From contig MU277701.1 of the NCBI GenBank assembly GCA_022385805.1, forward strand, positions 9,122 through 73,121: DNA of 64,000 nt, read 5' to 3'. Below the pieces are notes generated by a model. That model was not told where the DNA came from. It ran no database searches and saw only the letters and a list, made by a program, of their open reading frames with translations. Below, in pieces: positions 9,948-22,297 of this stretch. Positions within the stretch are counted from its first letter, which is position 1. Every line of letters starts with the position of its first letter. This DNA comes from Pilatotrama ljubarskyi. Lineage: Eukaryota; Basidiomycota; Agaricomycetes; Polyporales; Polyporaceae. The position numbers and the translations under genes were made by a program.

Positions 9948-11933
9948 ATGCCCGCCGCGGACGTATCGGCGGAGAGCGCAGCGACTGGCGTACAGGTGCC
10001 GTACGTTCCCCCAGGACGAGTCCCTTCAGAGCCCGCACATCGTGAATTCGAAGCGGAGCCCCAGGTGCTCATGGACGGCTCTGAGTCTCCGCCGGGTCCA
10101 CCCCTAGATCGCGTGGCCCTCGTGAATCTGCTTGTACAACACCTATCCAAGTTCGTCGTTGCTCCAAGCTATCAAGGAAAGGTGGGTACTGACTGAAACA
10201 TGTAGCTCCTGGGGTCTCCGTACCGCCGAGTTCGCGGTATATCTGTTCTTGGTCACCTTGTTCCCGAACACACTTCTACCTGCGTCCATCTACGGCTTCG
10301 CAACCACGGGTTCTGCCATTCTACTCTCTGGGTGGGCAGGAAGACTTGTCGACGAACACCATAATCTTGGCATCGTCCGTGCTAGCATTGTGACAATCAA
10401 GCTCGCGGCGTGCACGATGTATAGCGGAACCCTCACCCTCCTCTATCGTCCGCAGGTAGACGCGCCCTCTGCAAGCCCGTGGACCACTCCTCTAGCGTCC
10501 GGGATGTTTGCCCTCATTATCCTAGGAGGATGCGTCCACAACCTCTCCGGGGTGACCATATCCGTGGCGGTCGAACGTGACTGGATCACCTCCATCGCTG
10601 GGGGCTCTTCGGCCCACCTCACCACTCTGAACACGTACATGCGACGTATCGATCTGCTGTGCAAGCTGGTCGCGCCGTTGTTCGTGTCATTGCTGACGAC
10701 AGCTGCTTCCTACCGCTTTGCTGCCATCTTCCTATGTGCCGTCGAAGTGGCCTGCATGTTCTTCGAGCTGATCTGTGGGTCCTCCTGTTCAGCACCCAGG
10801 TACTCCGCTGACTCGGAACAGGGATCGAGATCTCCTATCGCCGCTTCCCTGCGCTTGGGGACACACAAAGGGCAAGAGAAACAGCTCGGCGTCACGCCTC
10901 TCAGGATGACGAACGTCGAGAAGGTCATAGTCGCACCGCGCCAGCGTACGCCGCGGCTCTCTGGCACAACACGGTAGTGGGAAGAGTGAAGTCGCTCCTC
11001 CGGGATTGGCACGAGTTCTCGCAGTACCCCATCTTCCTGTCCTCCATCGCCATATCCTGCCTGTACCTCACCGTGCTGAGCTTCGACGGCACGATGCTCA
11101 GCTACTTCAAGGCGCACGCGTATAGCGACCCGTTCCTGGCGGGAATGCGTGGGCTCAACGTCATCGCCGGCCTTGCGGGGACTATCGCCATGCCGTATCT
11201 GGAGAGGAAGGTGGGCCTTGTCCGTGCAGGGAACTGGAGCATCTGGTTAGCACCTCGGTTGGACTTGTTCTTATGGTTGCTGACCGCTCGAAACAGGTCA
11301 GAGGTAGTGTGTCTCCTCCCAGTGCTCATCGCTCTGTATGTGGGCGCGCCTTCAGACGGCAGCCGCGCCCCTGCATGGAACGCAGCATTGCTTTTCGGGG
11401 GTACGGCTGCCTTTCTGATGTGCAGTCGTTCGCTGATTCTGACTACCGTCCTAGGGATGATGCTTTCCAGAATTGGTCTATGGGCCTTCGATCTGTGCCA
11501 ACTCAAAGAACTCCAGCTTGCACTGGCAGAGCACCCTCGGCGAAACACGTTGTGCGTGTCGATCTCCGTCATAATGTCCCTCGTTTCTGCTGAACGACCC
11601 TCACGGAACCGGGCTGCAATATTCCTTGCAAAACATGGCCGATATGTTGAAGGCACGAGTCTTCTTGGATATATATTGCTCTCGATTCACGTACTGACGG
11701 AAGGGCGCGGCCCGCTGAAGTACATCCTCACTATCATCCTGAGTCGGCCGTCGCAGTTCAAGTACGCGGCGCTCGCATCCTTCATCAGCGTCTTCGCAGG
11801 CGCGTCCACCTACCTCCTATACGTGAAGAAAGAGCGCGGCCACGTCCTGCACCGGAGTTTGGGAGAGATCACACCTCTGCTCAGGAAGAACACTGGCTTG
11901 ACGATGGCGGCGAGTCTAGTCAGGCCAGTATAG
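9948..11933 (+). CDS. ferroportin-family (SLC40) iron exporter-like protein
   Basis: Six exons give about 569 residues, the usual ferroportin length: 9948-10150, 10206-10774, 10822-11245, 11297-11551, 11607-11652, 11721-11933. Family signatures are clear: SSWG-type start of helix 1 (here NSWGLRTAEFAVYLF), ERDWIT, RRIDLLCKLVAPLFVSLL, GMRGLNVIAGLAGT, GNWSIW, LSRIGLWAFDL, KELQLALAEHPRRN and ILSRPSQFKYAALASF. It has about 10-12 membrane helices. Ferroportins export ferrous iron, or in fungi may move it across organelle membranes; the direction here is inferred. Two splice sites are abnormal: the intron 11552-11606 ends in GG where AG is expected, and the intron 11653-11720 begins with GC. No nonsense codon is present in the exons. 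The gene converges with the DUF6534 gene. Confidence 0.85.
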
Positions 11934-12144
11934 GGAGCATTTCCTTTCATGAAAGCATAAGTCAATGTCGTGGATAGTATCAGAACAACAGCGCCGCCGA
12001 GCGCGCGACGCGGACGCGGCAAGCGGTATAGTAGATAAAAGCGTGCATGTGGTACTCCAAAGGATCGGACTGGTATAACAAGGGTATGCACAACGAAAGC
12101 ATCAACGCTCGCTCGACTCGTAAGCTCTCATCGCCGCACGTCGC

Positions 12145-14299
12145 TCAGGCGCGGGAGGACATGCCGACGCCCTTCTGGTCCGCGGACAGCTGCTCCGACG
12201 ACGCGTTGTCGTGCATGTCGTCCGCGACGTAGTCGGTCGTCTTGTCTACGGTGATGTGCACCTGTGTTGACAACGACGTCAGCTTCGGAGAAGCCGCATG
12301 TGAGGTGGTCACCGATACTCACTCTCGTGCCCAGCCCTAGGTCGAGTTGGTCGGCGTTCTATACAGCGGTCAGGGTCAGCAAGGCGATGACTCGGTCGGA
12401 TTGGCAGTAGTGCGACTCACGGAACCGCCTAGTCCTCGTTGAGTGGGGAAGATCACTGGTAGACGGTGCCCACTTGTCGACTGCGATTGCGACTGCGCCA
12501 TGAGGCTCTTGCGCGCGTTCATGCTGTCGCGCGCCACATCCAGTAAGCAAGCCTGTCTTGGGGGATGACAGTTTGGAGATGCGGTACTCACGAAGCGAGG
12601 AACGAGTTGGCATAGACTACGAGAGCGTCAGTCATGGAGCCAGTGGTTCGGGCGAACGGATACGCACGCTTGCTGATCGCGAAGTGAAGTCCCAAGTAAA
12701 TTAGCTCGTCCGACTTGACAAGCCACTGCCAAGGAGTGTAAGTCGTCTGGGCACGATGTTCATGGCCCGCGACCTACGAAGATCAAGGAAACGAGCGTAG
12801 TCACACTGCATGAACTCTCGTCAGACCCGTGTGCAGTCGTCACCGAAGAACTAGGTCAGAGACGTACGAAGTGATCAAGCCATTTTCGACGGTGTACAAA
12901 GTTACCGCGTTCAAGATATGATCGAACCTGTCGGCCGTGAGATATTGTCGGAGCTGCAGACAATGCGCCTGAGCTCTCACCTTCCTGTACCGCCGCGATG
13001 TCTCCGGAGGTAGAAGCATAGCCCGAGGGTGATCAGCCCGTCCACGACGGCGGAAAGGACGAGGCCGAGCGTGAAGACCCACTGCCATGAGACGGGACGC
13101 TGTCAGCGGCAGAACAGAACGGCCGGCGAGGATTTATACCCACTCGGAAGCGGACGCCAAACTCGTAGAAGCTCTTGAGGCGAATGCTGGAAAAGCAGGG
13201 CTCCTGTCAATATCTCGCTGCGGGTCGCGATCTCACGATCTCACAGTTCAATGGCCGTCACTTCCGAAATGCACTAGAGTAAGCAGGTAACATACGCGTA
13301 CAGTTCGTGGTGACATACCGAATGCAGCAACTGTAAGGACGCGATCGTGGACGATGAGCGGAGTAAGTTGGATCACCAGCGGGTCATGTACGCACCTACT
13401 CGAGCGACCGCAAGGACGGCCTAGAGGCGATGTAAGCAGTCAACATTGGCATCGTTCTTCACACGCGAGACGTTCGCTTACGATTGGGGCCGTGATCCAG
13501 TAGTTGCCCTTGCTCACTGGGGGGAGACGTAAGCTACTCCGTGCGGAAGCGCGGGCGACGAACTCACATTTGAACAAGCGCATGGAGAAGAACCTGCGGG
13601 GGTTCAGCATGCTCCAAAAACACCGTGGACAGTAGCAATCGTACTCACAAGTGTACACACACGGTGATCACTGCCTAGTCGCGTTCAGAATGATGGCCCT
13701 GTGGAGCCGAGAAAGATGCTTACCGTCAACGCTATTGACACCTGGCAGACCGATATTAGAACAGACAGGTGGACGCAGCGCAGCGACTCACCCCAACGGT
13801 CCTAAATGGCGGCCGTCTCAACAAAATGATCATGTGCGGACAAGACGTGCGCTTACCAGAATACATGGTCCGTCACGTCTTCCTCTCCGAAATGGTTGAC
13901 AAAGTACATGTAGTTTGCAGCGGCGATCATCGCTGAGTGCAGCAGGTCAAGGAAACTGACGACAAGGCGTGAGTACTGTCACCGCAACAGTAGCGCGGAG
14001 CTCCTCGTACAAGACCACCGCGACCTGCACAAGACTTCAGCATCCCTGCGTCTCTCTGTGGCAAGCATTTGGATAAACTCACTCTAATCTTCGTGGACGT
14101 CATATCCCGGGTGAACAGACGGAAGTATAGGACGGTCTGCATTCCGACAATGCCGGACAGCCTGTGCAGGGGACGATGGAATTCAGAGAGGTTCAGCATC
14201 GGTACACCACTTCCGTGAGGCGTACCCCGTACAAACCATGCCCCCGAGGAGGATGGCGCCGAGGCTCGTTTTGAGGTTCGACTCCGATAACACAACCAT
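12145..14299 (-). CDS. DUF6534 seven-helix membrane protein, 21 exons
   Basis: Twenty introns (49-68 nt) interrupt a 334-residue protein. Exons in order: 14299-14226, 14161-14083, 14024-14011, 13955-13857, 13801-13792, 13741-13724, 13674-13649, 13593-13568, 13516-13482, 13420-13396, 13330-13319, 13260-13245, 13186-13144, 13081-12981, 12927-12868, 12805-12778, 12725-12668, 12616-12592, 12523-12421, 12358-12323, 12261-12145. Every junction keeps phase. Seven hydrophobic helices are followed by the family signature LYTVENGLITS, then HFAISKLYANSFLAS and MNARKSL. The exposed tail is polar. This family is abundant in mushrooms and resembles a GPCR-like topology, but no ligand or function is established. 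Five exons are only 10-18 nt long. Confidence 0.85.
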
Positions 14300-15369
14300 C
14301 TTCAACCGTCTTCACTCAGCGAAATGTCCAGCATGCACAACGAGCGACGATGGGGGGCCGCTAACGGGGGAGGGGGGAGCGCAGAAGTCGTTGCAAAACG
14401 CCAAAAGGCTATTTCAGGAGCGCCAGATTTGCGGGCGTGCCGACGCCGTTGCTCCCTCATAGGACGACTCCGCACTCGCTAGAGCAGAAAACATTCAACC
14501 GCCGTCGCGAGCCGTCCCTTCCCCACATCATGGATATGAACGCCGCTGTGCGAAGGGGCGTCGGGAGAGCAGTGCACCAGCCACCAGGGAGGAGGGCGCT
14601 GGGCCGAGGGGCCAATCAGGGCGCTTGATTCGGTCGCAAATCCTTCGGAACTGCAGTGGAACATAGCAGAATGCAGCACCTGAAGCATAGCGACCGGGTG
14701 AACCACTGCACGGCGTGCTCTGCGATTGGGCCGTCGATCGAGGGTGTCACGAAACACCGGTGGACTGGATAATAAAGCACGAGTGGACGCACGAGGATAG
14801 TTCTTGTTATAGGCTACCGCGTGCTGGCCAGGCCCACATAACTACTCATCCTCTACATGCACGCAGATGAACATACGAAGGAAGAAGTTTAGAGTCCTCA
14901 CCGATTGAGCATAGGTGGGAAGCGGCCCCTACGTGCTCTGCTTCGATAGTAGTGAGAGGCCAGGACACAAAAGTAAGTTATGGGAGGGGAAGATGTCACT
15001 GCGTTCATGCCGATCCGCTGGTCAGTGCCGCCATTCTGCAGGCCTCCGATGTCATTCTGCCGTGAGAAGCCGTGTGCGATGCGGATGACGAGACCAGGCT
15101 GCTGGCCGCTACCGATGAGGTTAAGACGAGGAACCAGTCGCGTAGTCGAGACGAAAGCTGGGTATGCGGTCATGAACGGCCCGGGGCAGCCGTGCATAGA
15201 CGGGGTGCAGCAAACCAGGCTTTTCTGCCTGCGAAGGTGGGACTTTCACTAGGGCCATGGTCGACGTCTCGTGTGTCTCGCAGCTTCAGACTCGGGAGAG
15301 CGACAGGCCAGATGTGTAGGGAATCGGCTCATTAACGAATCGTGCAATGTTTTGTTTACGGAAGAGCGT
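14300..15369. other. intergenic, no gene recognised
   Basis: About 1.07 kb between the DUF6534 start and tRNA-Cys. A purine-rich G cluster lies near 14350. Several open frames on both strands exist but none has convincing composition or family signature. Confidence 0.45.
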
Positions 15370-15441
15370 GGCTCTATAGCTCAGTGGTAGAGCATACGAT
15401 TGCAGATCGTGTGGTCCCGTGTTCGAACCACGGTGGGGCCT
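15370..15441 (+). tRNA. tRNA-Cys (GCA)
   Basis: A 72-nt intronless tRNA. The acceptor arm GGCTCTA/TGGGGCC closes with three G-T wobbles, and the discriminator is T as in Cys tRNAs. The D arm is GCTC-AGTGGTA-GAGC, anticodon GCA sits in loop TTGCAGA, and the T arm is CCGTG-TTCGAAC-CACGG. TTTTT at 15444-15448 is the Pol III terminator. It lies 101 bases upstream of the alpha-MPP start codon. Confidence 0.97.
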
Positions 15442-15542
15442 GCTTTTTGCTCTCCCATTTTACTGTGCCACGCGCGGCTTGGTCATTGCATCGGCAGCGG
15501 CAGCGGGCGCCTGTGCGCATACAGTACTTTGCGTCGACCACG

Positions 15543-17300
15543 ATGCGTCGTGCTGCCGTCCGTGCTCTGCGCTCCTCCGCTCCTCGGCGACAGTATGCGC
15601 ATACAGCAAGCTCAAAGGCAAAGTCGTCTCCCGCCGACCCGCCAGTTCAGATCACAACTCTGCCAAATGGGCTCCGTGTAGCGACAGAGTCCACCCCAGG
15701 ACACTTCTCCTCCCTCGGCCTGTACGTCGATGCTGGCTCCAGGTACGAGACTCCGTCCACATCCGGCGCGAGCCATTTCTTGGATAGGATGGCATTCAAG
15801 GTCTGTGTATATCTCATCTGTCCGAGAGCTGTCACTGAAGACTGCTGTAGACTACGTTGACGCGCTCGGAGGAGCAGATGGCTGCAGACATCGACGCACT
15901 TGGTGGTCAAATCCTATGCTCGTCTGCCCGAGAGTCCATCATGTACCAGTCGTCCCACTCTCACCAGGGAACGCCCCTCGCCCTATCTCTCATCGCCGAC
16001 ACCGTCCTGCAACCCGCTTTCTTGCCCGAGGAACTCGAGGCGCAGCGAGAGGCGGCCCGTTACGAGCTGCGCGAGGTCAGCTCCAAGCCGGAGATGATCC
16101 TTCCCGAGATCCTTCACCACGTCGCGTATGATGGCAAGACTCTCGGCAACCCGCTTCTCTGTCCCGACGATCGAATAGACCTCATAGACGAGCATCTCCT
16201 CAGAAGCTTCATGAAGCAGTGGTACACGCCGGACCGGATGGTCATCGCGGGTGCAGGGATGCAGCATGAAGAGCTCGTCGAACTGGCTCACAAGCACTTC
16301 TCGTCCCTCCCAAGTGTCAAGCCGGCACAGTCGCGGACGACGGCAGGCGCGCAGCAAGTGCCCACGAATCTGCTGGGCTCGTCCCCAAACTCCTCTCCCT
16401 CATTATACAAATCGCTCACCCGCGCCGCATCCTCCTACCTCTCCTCAGAGCCCTCTTCCCCCCAACCTCCTCTGAACCTGGGGTCCACCTACACCGGCGG
16501 GCACCATTTCATCCATGACCCTTCAACCGAGTTCAACCACGTATACCTCGCGTTCGAGGGCGTCGGGATCCACGATGATGACGTCTACGCAGTCGCAACC
16601 ATGCAAGTGCTCCTCGGCGGAGGAGGCAGCTTCTCGGCAGGTAAGCTCCCACCCTCCCACGCGTTTCCTTTTCACACTATCTCCGGACGCTCATCCACCA
16701 TACCCTTCCATTCGCAGGCGGACCCGGAAAGGGCATGTACTCGCGCCTGTACACGCACATCCTCAACCACTTCCCGCAGATCGACCACTGCGCGTCCTTC
16801 CACCACATCTACACCGACTCGGCGCTCTTCGGCCTCTTCGCGTCCTTCCTCCCGTCGAGCGGTCGCCAGGCGAACACCCCCGAGCACATACTGCCGCACC
16901 TCGTGCACCAGCTCAGCCTGCTGCTGTACTCGAACATCGCGCATGCGGAGCTGAGCCGCGCGAAGAACCAGCTCAAGTCGAGCCTGATGATGGCGCTCGA
17001 GAGCCGCGCGGTCGAGGTCGAGGACCTCGGTCGTCAGGTGCGTATTACCACCCCTCGCTGCCCTCCTTCCGCTATGCTCACTTGCATGTCTTTTCTCAGG
17101 TGCTCGTCCACGGCCGCAAGATCCCCGTCTCGGAGATGTGCGACAAGATCGACGCGGTGGACAACGCGACGATCCGCCGCGTCGCCGCGCGTCTCTTCGG
17201 GCCTCGCACCAAGGCACGCGCGACGGTGGTCGTCATGGGCAGGGAGGACGTCGGGGACTACCGCGGAGTGCTGCGCAAGTATGGCCTGGCCGACGCGTGA
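15543..17300 (+). CDS. MAS2: mitochondrial processing peptidase alpha subunit
   Basis: Four exons (15543-15800, 15851-16640, 16718-17037, 17100-17300) give 522 residues. The N-terminus [16 protein letters not shown] is an Arg/Ala/Ser presequence. The M16 peptidase fold is recognisable. The zinc site of the beta subunit is replaced by the degenerate HFLDRMAF, as expected for the non-catalytic alpha subunit. The glycine-rich substrate loop [20 protein letters not shown] (about residue 340) is intact. Alpha-MPP recognises mitochondrial targeting peptides and presents them to beta-MPP in the matrix. An insertion rich in Ser/Pro lies between the two domains (about residues 255-300). The start follows directly from the presequence; tRNA-Cys sits in the upstream region. 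Confidence 0.95.
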
Positions 17301-17693
17301 GCCTCGCTTCTCATGAGACTAGCATCCTGTACTATGGTCATTCGCACTTTATGCACCACGCTAATGTCACAGCATCAATACTGCTCCCTCTCTTCGGCCG
17401 TTTGTCCATTGATATGCTTCCATGCGAGGATATTATGGCCTTGCCAGAGCTTCAGGGTGCATATCCGTGCTAATCGCTTTCCTTGCGGTTCTGGCTAGCT
17501 TACGCGTCCAGACTCCAGGTCAATTTCTCGGTCTTTGCGTCTGGTCGCGATGCATCACTTGACCTGGGTAAGCATAACGATTACAGTATACTGTAGTCGA
17601 GCACTTCGGAGGACGGTCCACTGATACATCCGGGATACGAAATAGAACACATTACTGCTACAAAACCTGACATCGCAAGATGGATGAAGCCCC
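17301..17693. other. convergent 3' region
   Basis: Space between the convergent ends of alpha-MPP and the BRCA2 homologue. No gene recognised; presumably both 3' UTRs. Confidence 0.6.
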
Positions 17694-20600
17694 TCAACGG
17701 TCGCCTGACTTGATATTCGTCCACCGTGACGTGCGCTTCGATACGAGATACACCTCAGCATCTGGGGCGGGGACCATCCAGGCATCTGGTTGGTTGGGGA
17801 TGAGATTCGTGACCTATATACGATGCGTGGTCGATCAGCACGCCTACAAACTCAACCGACAGGGAGATTGTGCTCACCAAGAACCTCTGACCCTCCTTGA
17901 TCTCCCCTGGGTTCCCGCTCTCGCTGAACACCACCTTGAGCGGATCCCACAGCGTGATCTGGGCAGTACGCATTGGCTCTTTCTTCCGCCACCGCGCATC
18001 CTTCGCAACCACGACGCGGAAGTCCCTGACGTTCCGCGGAGGACAGGCGTGCTGTGCAAATGATGAATTCGTGAATTGATTGAGCCGAGAATAGGCACGC
18101 ACCTGCAATTCGCGCGCGAGGTCTTCGCCCATCCGCGCGGCCGCTGCATCGGCCTGTTGCTTGCAATAGACATGAAGCCAGCCTGCGGTCAACGCGTCGA
18201 TTCTATCCCACGCCTGGGACGGGCGAAGGTAGTCCTCCATCATCTCATCGTACAGGGGCTCGATATGGTCGGGCATTGGATCTTCGTTAAAATCAGCTAC
18301 ATAGATTACGAAGGGTTTTCGAAGGGCTACTCACCTCCTCGCTGGAAACTTAGCTCGAACTTGGGGCCCGTACGAGAGTACAAACGCTCGGAGAGCTTCA
18401 AGAGGTGTTGAACTTCGCTCTGCAGCTTCTCCCTGATCTTCGACGACTCCGCCTCCCGCTTGGCCTTTGAGAATGAGGGTCAACCTACGGCGTGCATTCC
18501 TATACACCACGACGTACCAGCCACTGATCGTGTGCCTTCATCTCCTCTTTCTCGTCGCGCGGCCCTATTCTGCTGACGGAGCCATCCTCATTCCGTACGA
18601 ACTCAATGAACGCAATCGGATAGGTCTGGAAGAGACTTCATGAGCACGGCATAGGTTTATATTGAGAGGTTTACGGTTGCGCACCTTCGTGATGATCACA
18701 TCCAGAGCGGGAACGACACCGCCATCCGGCGTCAATTTGTCCAGAGTAGCAATGAACGGGTCTTTGACGAACCCGAGCTTTGCATGCCAAGGCGCCAGGT
18801 TAGTGGAGTTGCCGGTGAGCTCAAGGCAGGTGTTGTCATATGCCTCCAGGATCTCGCATGCCTCCTTCCTGTCTCCAGAAAGCTGGGCGCATTCTCGTCA
18901 ACAGGAAGCACTTCAGTAGGCGAAGCGTTCGTACCTTTGCTCCAGAGACAGCGAGCTTCGTCCCGATGCATATGCGTCCCCGGCGGATCGCTCTCGCCAA
19001 AGGCATGTCCACACTCGCTCGGAGGCGGTACCACCCATCTGTCACCTCGAGTTCCGGAACAGTTTCCAGAGGGCGACCGTTCCTGTCGACCCCCGGAGAC
19101 CCAGGGCCGCGGATGACGATATTGGATACACACAGGATCATAGGACATGTCGCGGGGGCGTCTTCTGTACAGACGAGCCGAAGGGCTGGACGGGACCCGC
19201 CGTTCAGTTCGCGCTCGTATCTGCACACGCCAAGTTAGCGAAAGATCAAGTAGGTGCAGTGATGAGCGAACGAACCGGTACAGCAACTGCTTGATGACTT
19301 CCGGCCAACACCAGCGCTTGGTCTTCGGGTTAAGCTCGCGGTCTGGCTCCAAACACACCAGCCCGGCGAGTTTCCACAGGATCAGCCCGTAGTGGTTGGT
19401 GACCCACTCCTGCGTGACAAGATCGCAGTCACGCTCCTTGAGCTGCACGAACGCAGCCTTGGGTCCGAGCTGCTCAGATTCTGCTGGGTCCTCGATGCCG
19501 ACGGTCGCTACTGCAGAGTGGAATCTGTAGTAGATGGCGTTGCTGGGTCGCATCTGTCGGAGTTCCTCAACGTTGCTACAGGGTCGGGATCAGAATGTGA
19601 GCGCCTCTCGGCGAGAGGAAGCGAACGTATGCTTACATCCCCATATCTTCAAGGTCTTCTTCCGCATACGACAGAGGGCGCAAGCCGGACGTCGCAAGGT
19701 TCTTTCTCTCCGGCGGCGGATCTACATGAGTGACAAACACCGCTCAGCATCATCCCCAAACACCTGCAGGACGCCACTCACTCAGATCAAAGAACTCAAA
19801 CGTCTTTTTCTCCTTCCCCTTTCGCGACGGCGTCCTGGTCGCGCCACCATGTATCTGCATAGGCCCCGCGCTCGCCGCCCGCGCCTGCTCCTCCTTCAGC
19901 TTCTGCTCCAGCTGACTTCTCCCTGGGTCTCCACGCGCCAGCCCGGGCTTGAACGGACTCGAGAACTTGCCCTTCCCGACTGAGCCTGAGATGCCCATCC
20001 TCCTGGGGGTCATGCCCAGCGCTTTGACCGGCGAGACGAATGATGACGATGATGATGCGGTGTTCGCTTTCACGGGCGAAACAAAGGCAGACGTCCCCGG
20101 TCCCGTCTGTGCGGGATTCGGAGGTCCTGCAACCGCCCCAGCGTCCGAGAACGCCGCGGGAAGCCTGGAGCCGGACGCGACTCTGAAACCCGTAGAGCGT
20201 GCTGGGTTCAAGGGCGAGCCCACATACGGAGAAGGTGCAGAGACAGATCGCGGCTGGGCTTGCGGTCGGTTCACCAGCGGAGACTTGAACGGCTTGTTCT
20301 TGATCTGCATCCCCGCAACGACCGTATAATGCGGCGCGCTCTTCGGCGCGGCTACCGGCCCTGGCCCAGCGGGACTGGGAGTGTCTGGAGCCTGTGCGCT
20401 AGAGAATCCGTTCTCCATTGGACGCAGTGCCGGGCGGGCCGGGGTCTGCAACGGAGTGGTCGACGAGGGAGCAATGGACGGGCTTGTGCTAGCAGGCGCA
20501 TTATTCTCCGCGCCAGATGCGGAGGGCGAGTCCTCCTCACGATCGAACTCGGCCTCCCACTGCTTCATCCTCTGCGCCGCACGGGCGAGCGCCTCCTCGG

Positions 20601-21765
20601 ATGGCGCGGCCCAGCTGCTCTTCCCGCCGTTCAGCTGCGCGGCGGAGCTGAATCCGACCTGCGCCGCCGCTGCCGAGCTAAACCCTGCCTGAGAGGCGGG
20701 CGCGAATCCGGGGAGCGCCGCCGCAGAGGTAAATCCGACGGATAGATCTGCGCTCGCCGGATCCTGTGGCGGAGTAGCGTCGTCCTGATCGACTTGAGAC
20801 GCAGAGTGCCACTGCGCTAGGCCTGAGGTAAAGCCGGCAAGTTGCGACGGCGCGGCCTGACTCGCGGGCATCTCCGCTGCTGCTGGGTGCTCGGAGGAGG
20901 TCAAGACCGCCCGCGCGGTCTGGAAGCCGAAGGCGTCCGGAGGCAGGGCCGACGCGTCGTTGTCGAACCAGGAGTCATAGTCCCGCTCCTGGGGTGGCGG
21001 AGATGCCGAGAGGGCACGATAGTCCGCGGACTGCACGGGAAGGGCGGAGGCGCGGCCGAACCCTGAGAATCGGGGAGGGACGAAAGGTGAGGCTGCGGGC
21101 AGAGTAGTGCTTTCGTGCGCAGGTCTTGACTGGGACGGAGCGGGGAGCTTGGCGGCCGAGGCGAAGCCGGCATTGAACTGGGCTGGAGTGGGGCTGCCAG
21201 GAAGGGCGGCCGCAGATGCGAAGCCGGACAGGCCTGAGGGAGGTTTCGAGTGGTCGCTCATCGAAGCAGCAGAGACGAAGCCTCCACGCGTACTGGAATC
21301 CGTAGTGAAGAAGTCATCTTCAGCAGCGCGGTCTTGCGTGCCTAGCGGATTGGCCAGAGGCGACGACGACCACTCTAAGATCCCCCGCTCAGCACAACGC
21401 TTCATGATAACCACATATATGCACGCACCTTGGCCAATCCTACCTTCGCCGTCAACCTCTCTGTTGTCCTCCCCACCCAGCAGATCATTCCCCTCCATTC
21501 CGATCGAAAACTCCATCTCCTCCGAGGGTAATGCCCTCGACTGCGAAGGTACCAGAGGCACGCTCTGCGAGAGCCTCATCTCCACCTCGTCAAACGCCCT
21601 CACGTCCTCCTGGCTAATCGGTCCAAAATGCTCCTCATACGTTGGCGAAGAGAGCCGTCGACGCTTGTGCGCGCTCCCGCCCACCGGAGATTCCGCTGAT
21701 CCAACCCCGCATCAGTGCTACCATGTATGCGTGCGAGGATTATGTGGCTTACAGGATCTGCGCAT
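17694..21765 (-). CDS. BRH2: BRCA2/Brh2-family recombination mediator
   Basis: Twelve exons give about 1150 residues: 21765-21753, 21695-21429, 21374-19782, 19721-19637, 19575-19276, 19220-18935, 18882-18685, 18625-18518, 18464-18335, 18281-18103, 18051-17878, 17813-17694. The second half is a BRCA2 DNA-binding domain. The helical part contains WVTNHYGLILWKLAG. OB1 shows YERELNGG, PALRLVC, DGWYRLRASVD and GTKLAVSGAKL, and then NSTNLAPWHAKLGF. A coiled segment (KREAESSKIREKLQSE) fits the tower, and OB2 ends with VTNLIPNQPDAWM and AEVYLVSKRTSRW. The N-terminal half carries about eleven GFxxA motifs, of which one (GFSSAAQLNGGKSSWAAPSE followed by ALARAAQRM) extends into a full BRC-like repeat. 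BRCA2 proteins load Rad51 on single-stranded DNA with the help of Dss1. The start exon is only 13 nt and is inferred from a strong GTAAGC donor. Confidence 0.9.
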
Positions 21766-22297
21766 ATGTTAGTTTTGTATGGGTAATGGTTACAATATTT
21801 GTGTGGCAAGTGCGACTGAGCAGGGGGTGGTGGTTAGAAGCAAAGAAGCGCGGAGGCGACGGCAAGCCACAAACGCGATAACGCGTTACGCGTGTACAGT
21901 CACGTGATCACCGCGTCAAAGCCACCTGCCTGCGTTTCCCCGCCCCCGAGCTCCGATCCTCCTCTATTTCTGCAGAATCCTTGCGGGTCTCCTCTCAGAA
22001 GTTCTGAAGGATAGAAGAAATCCGACGCCATTTCTTCAATGATAGATACATAGATGCCGATGATACTGTTCGTACGAAGACATGAGTAAATGGACAGCAG
22101 GAGTGCGGCGAGATACAACATGTTCGACAATAGATAGCCTAGTAGATAGCCTAGAATAGTGGTACTGTAACGGGCGTGAGTGGTCGTCAGTGCTACATCT
22201 ATTGTGATGCATCGTTTGCTCTCTATCGCATGTTTGTTGATGACAAGAACTGGCCTTCCGGGGACGTGGCAGGAGTTACGGATACCCAAAGAGGGCT
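21766..22297. other. promoter of BRCA2 homologue and 3' region of ceramidase
   Basis: No gene recognised. A palindrome-like TAACGCGTTACGCG stretch near 21880 contains MluI-box-type ACGCGT cores (near 21889), which in other fungi mark S-phase genes; this is suggestive only. Confidence 0.4.
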
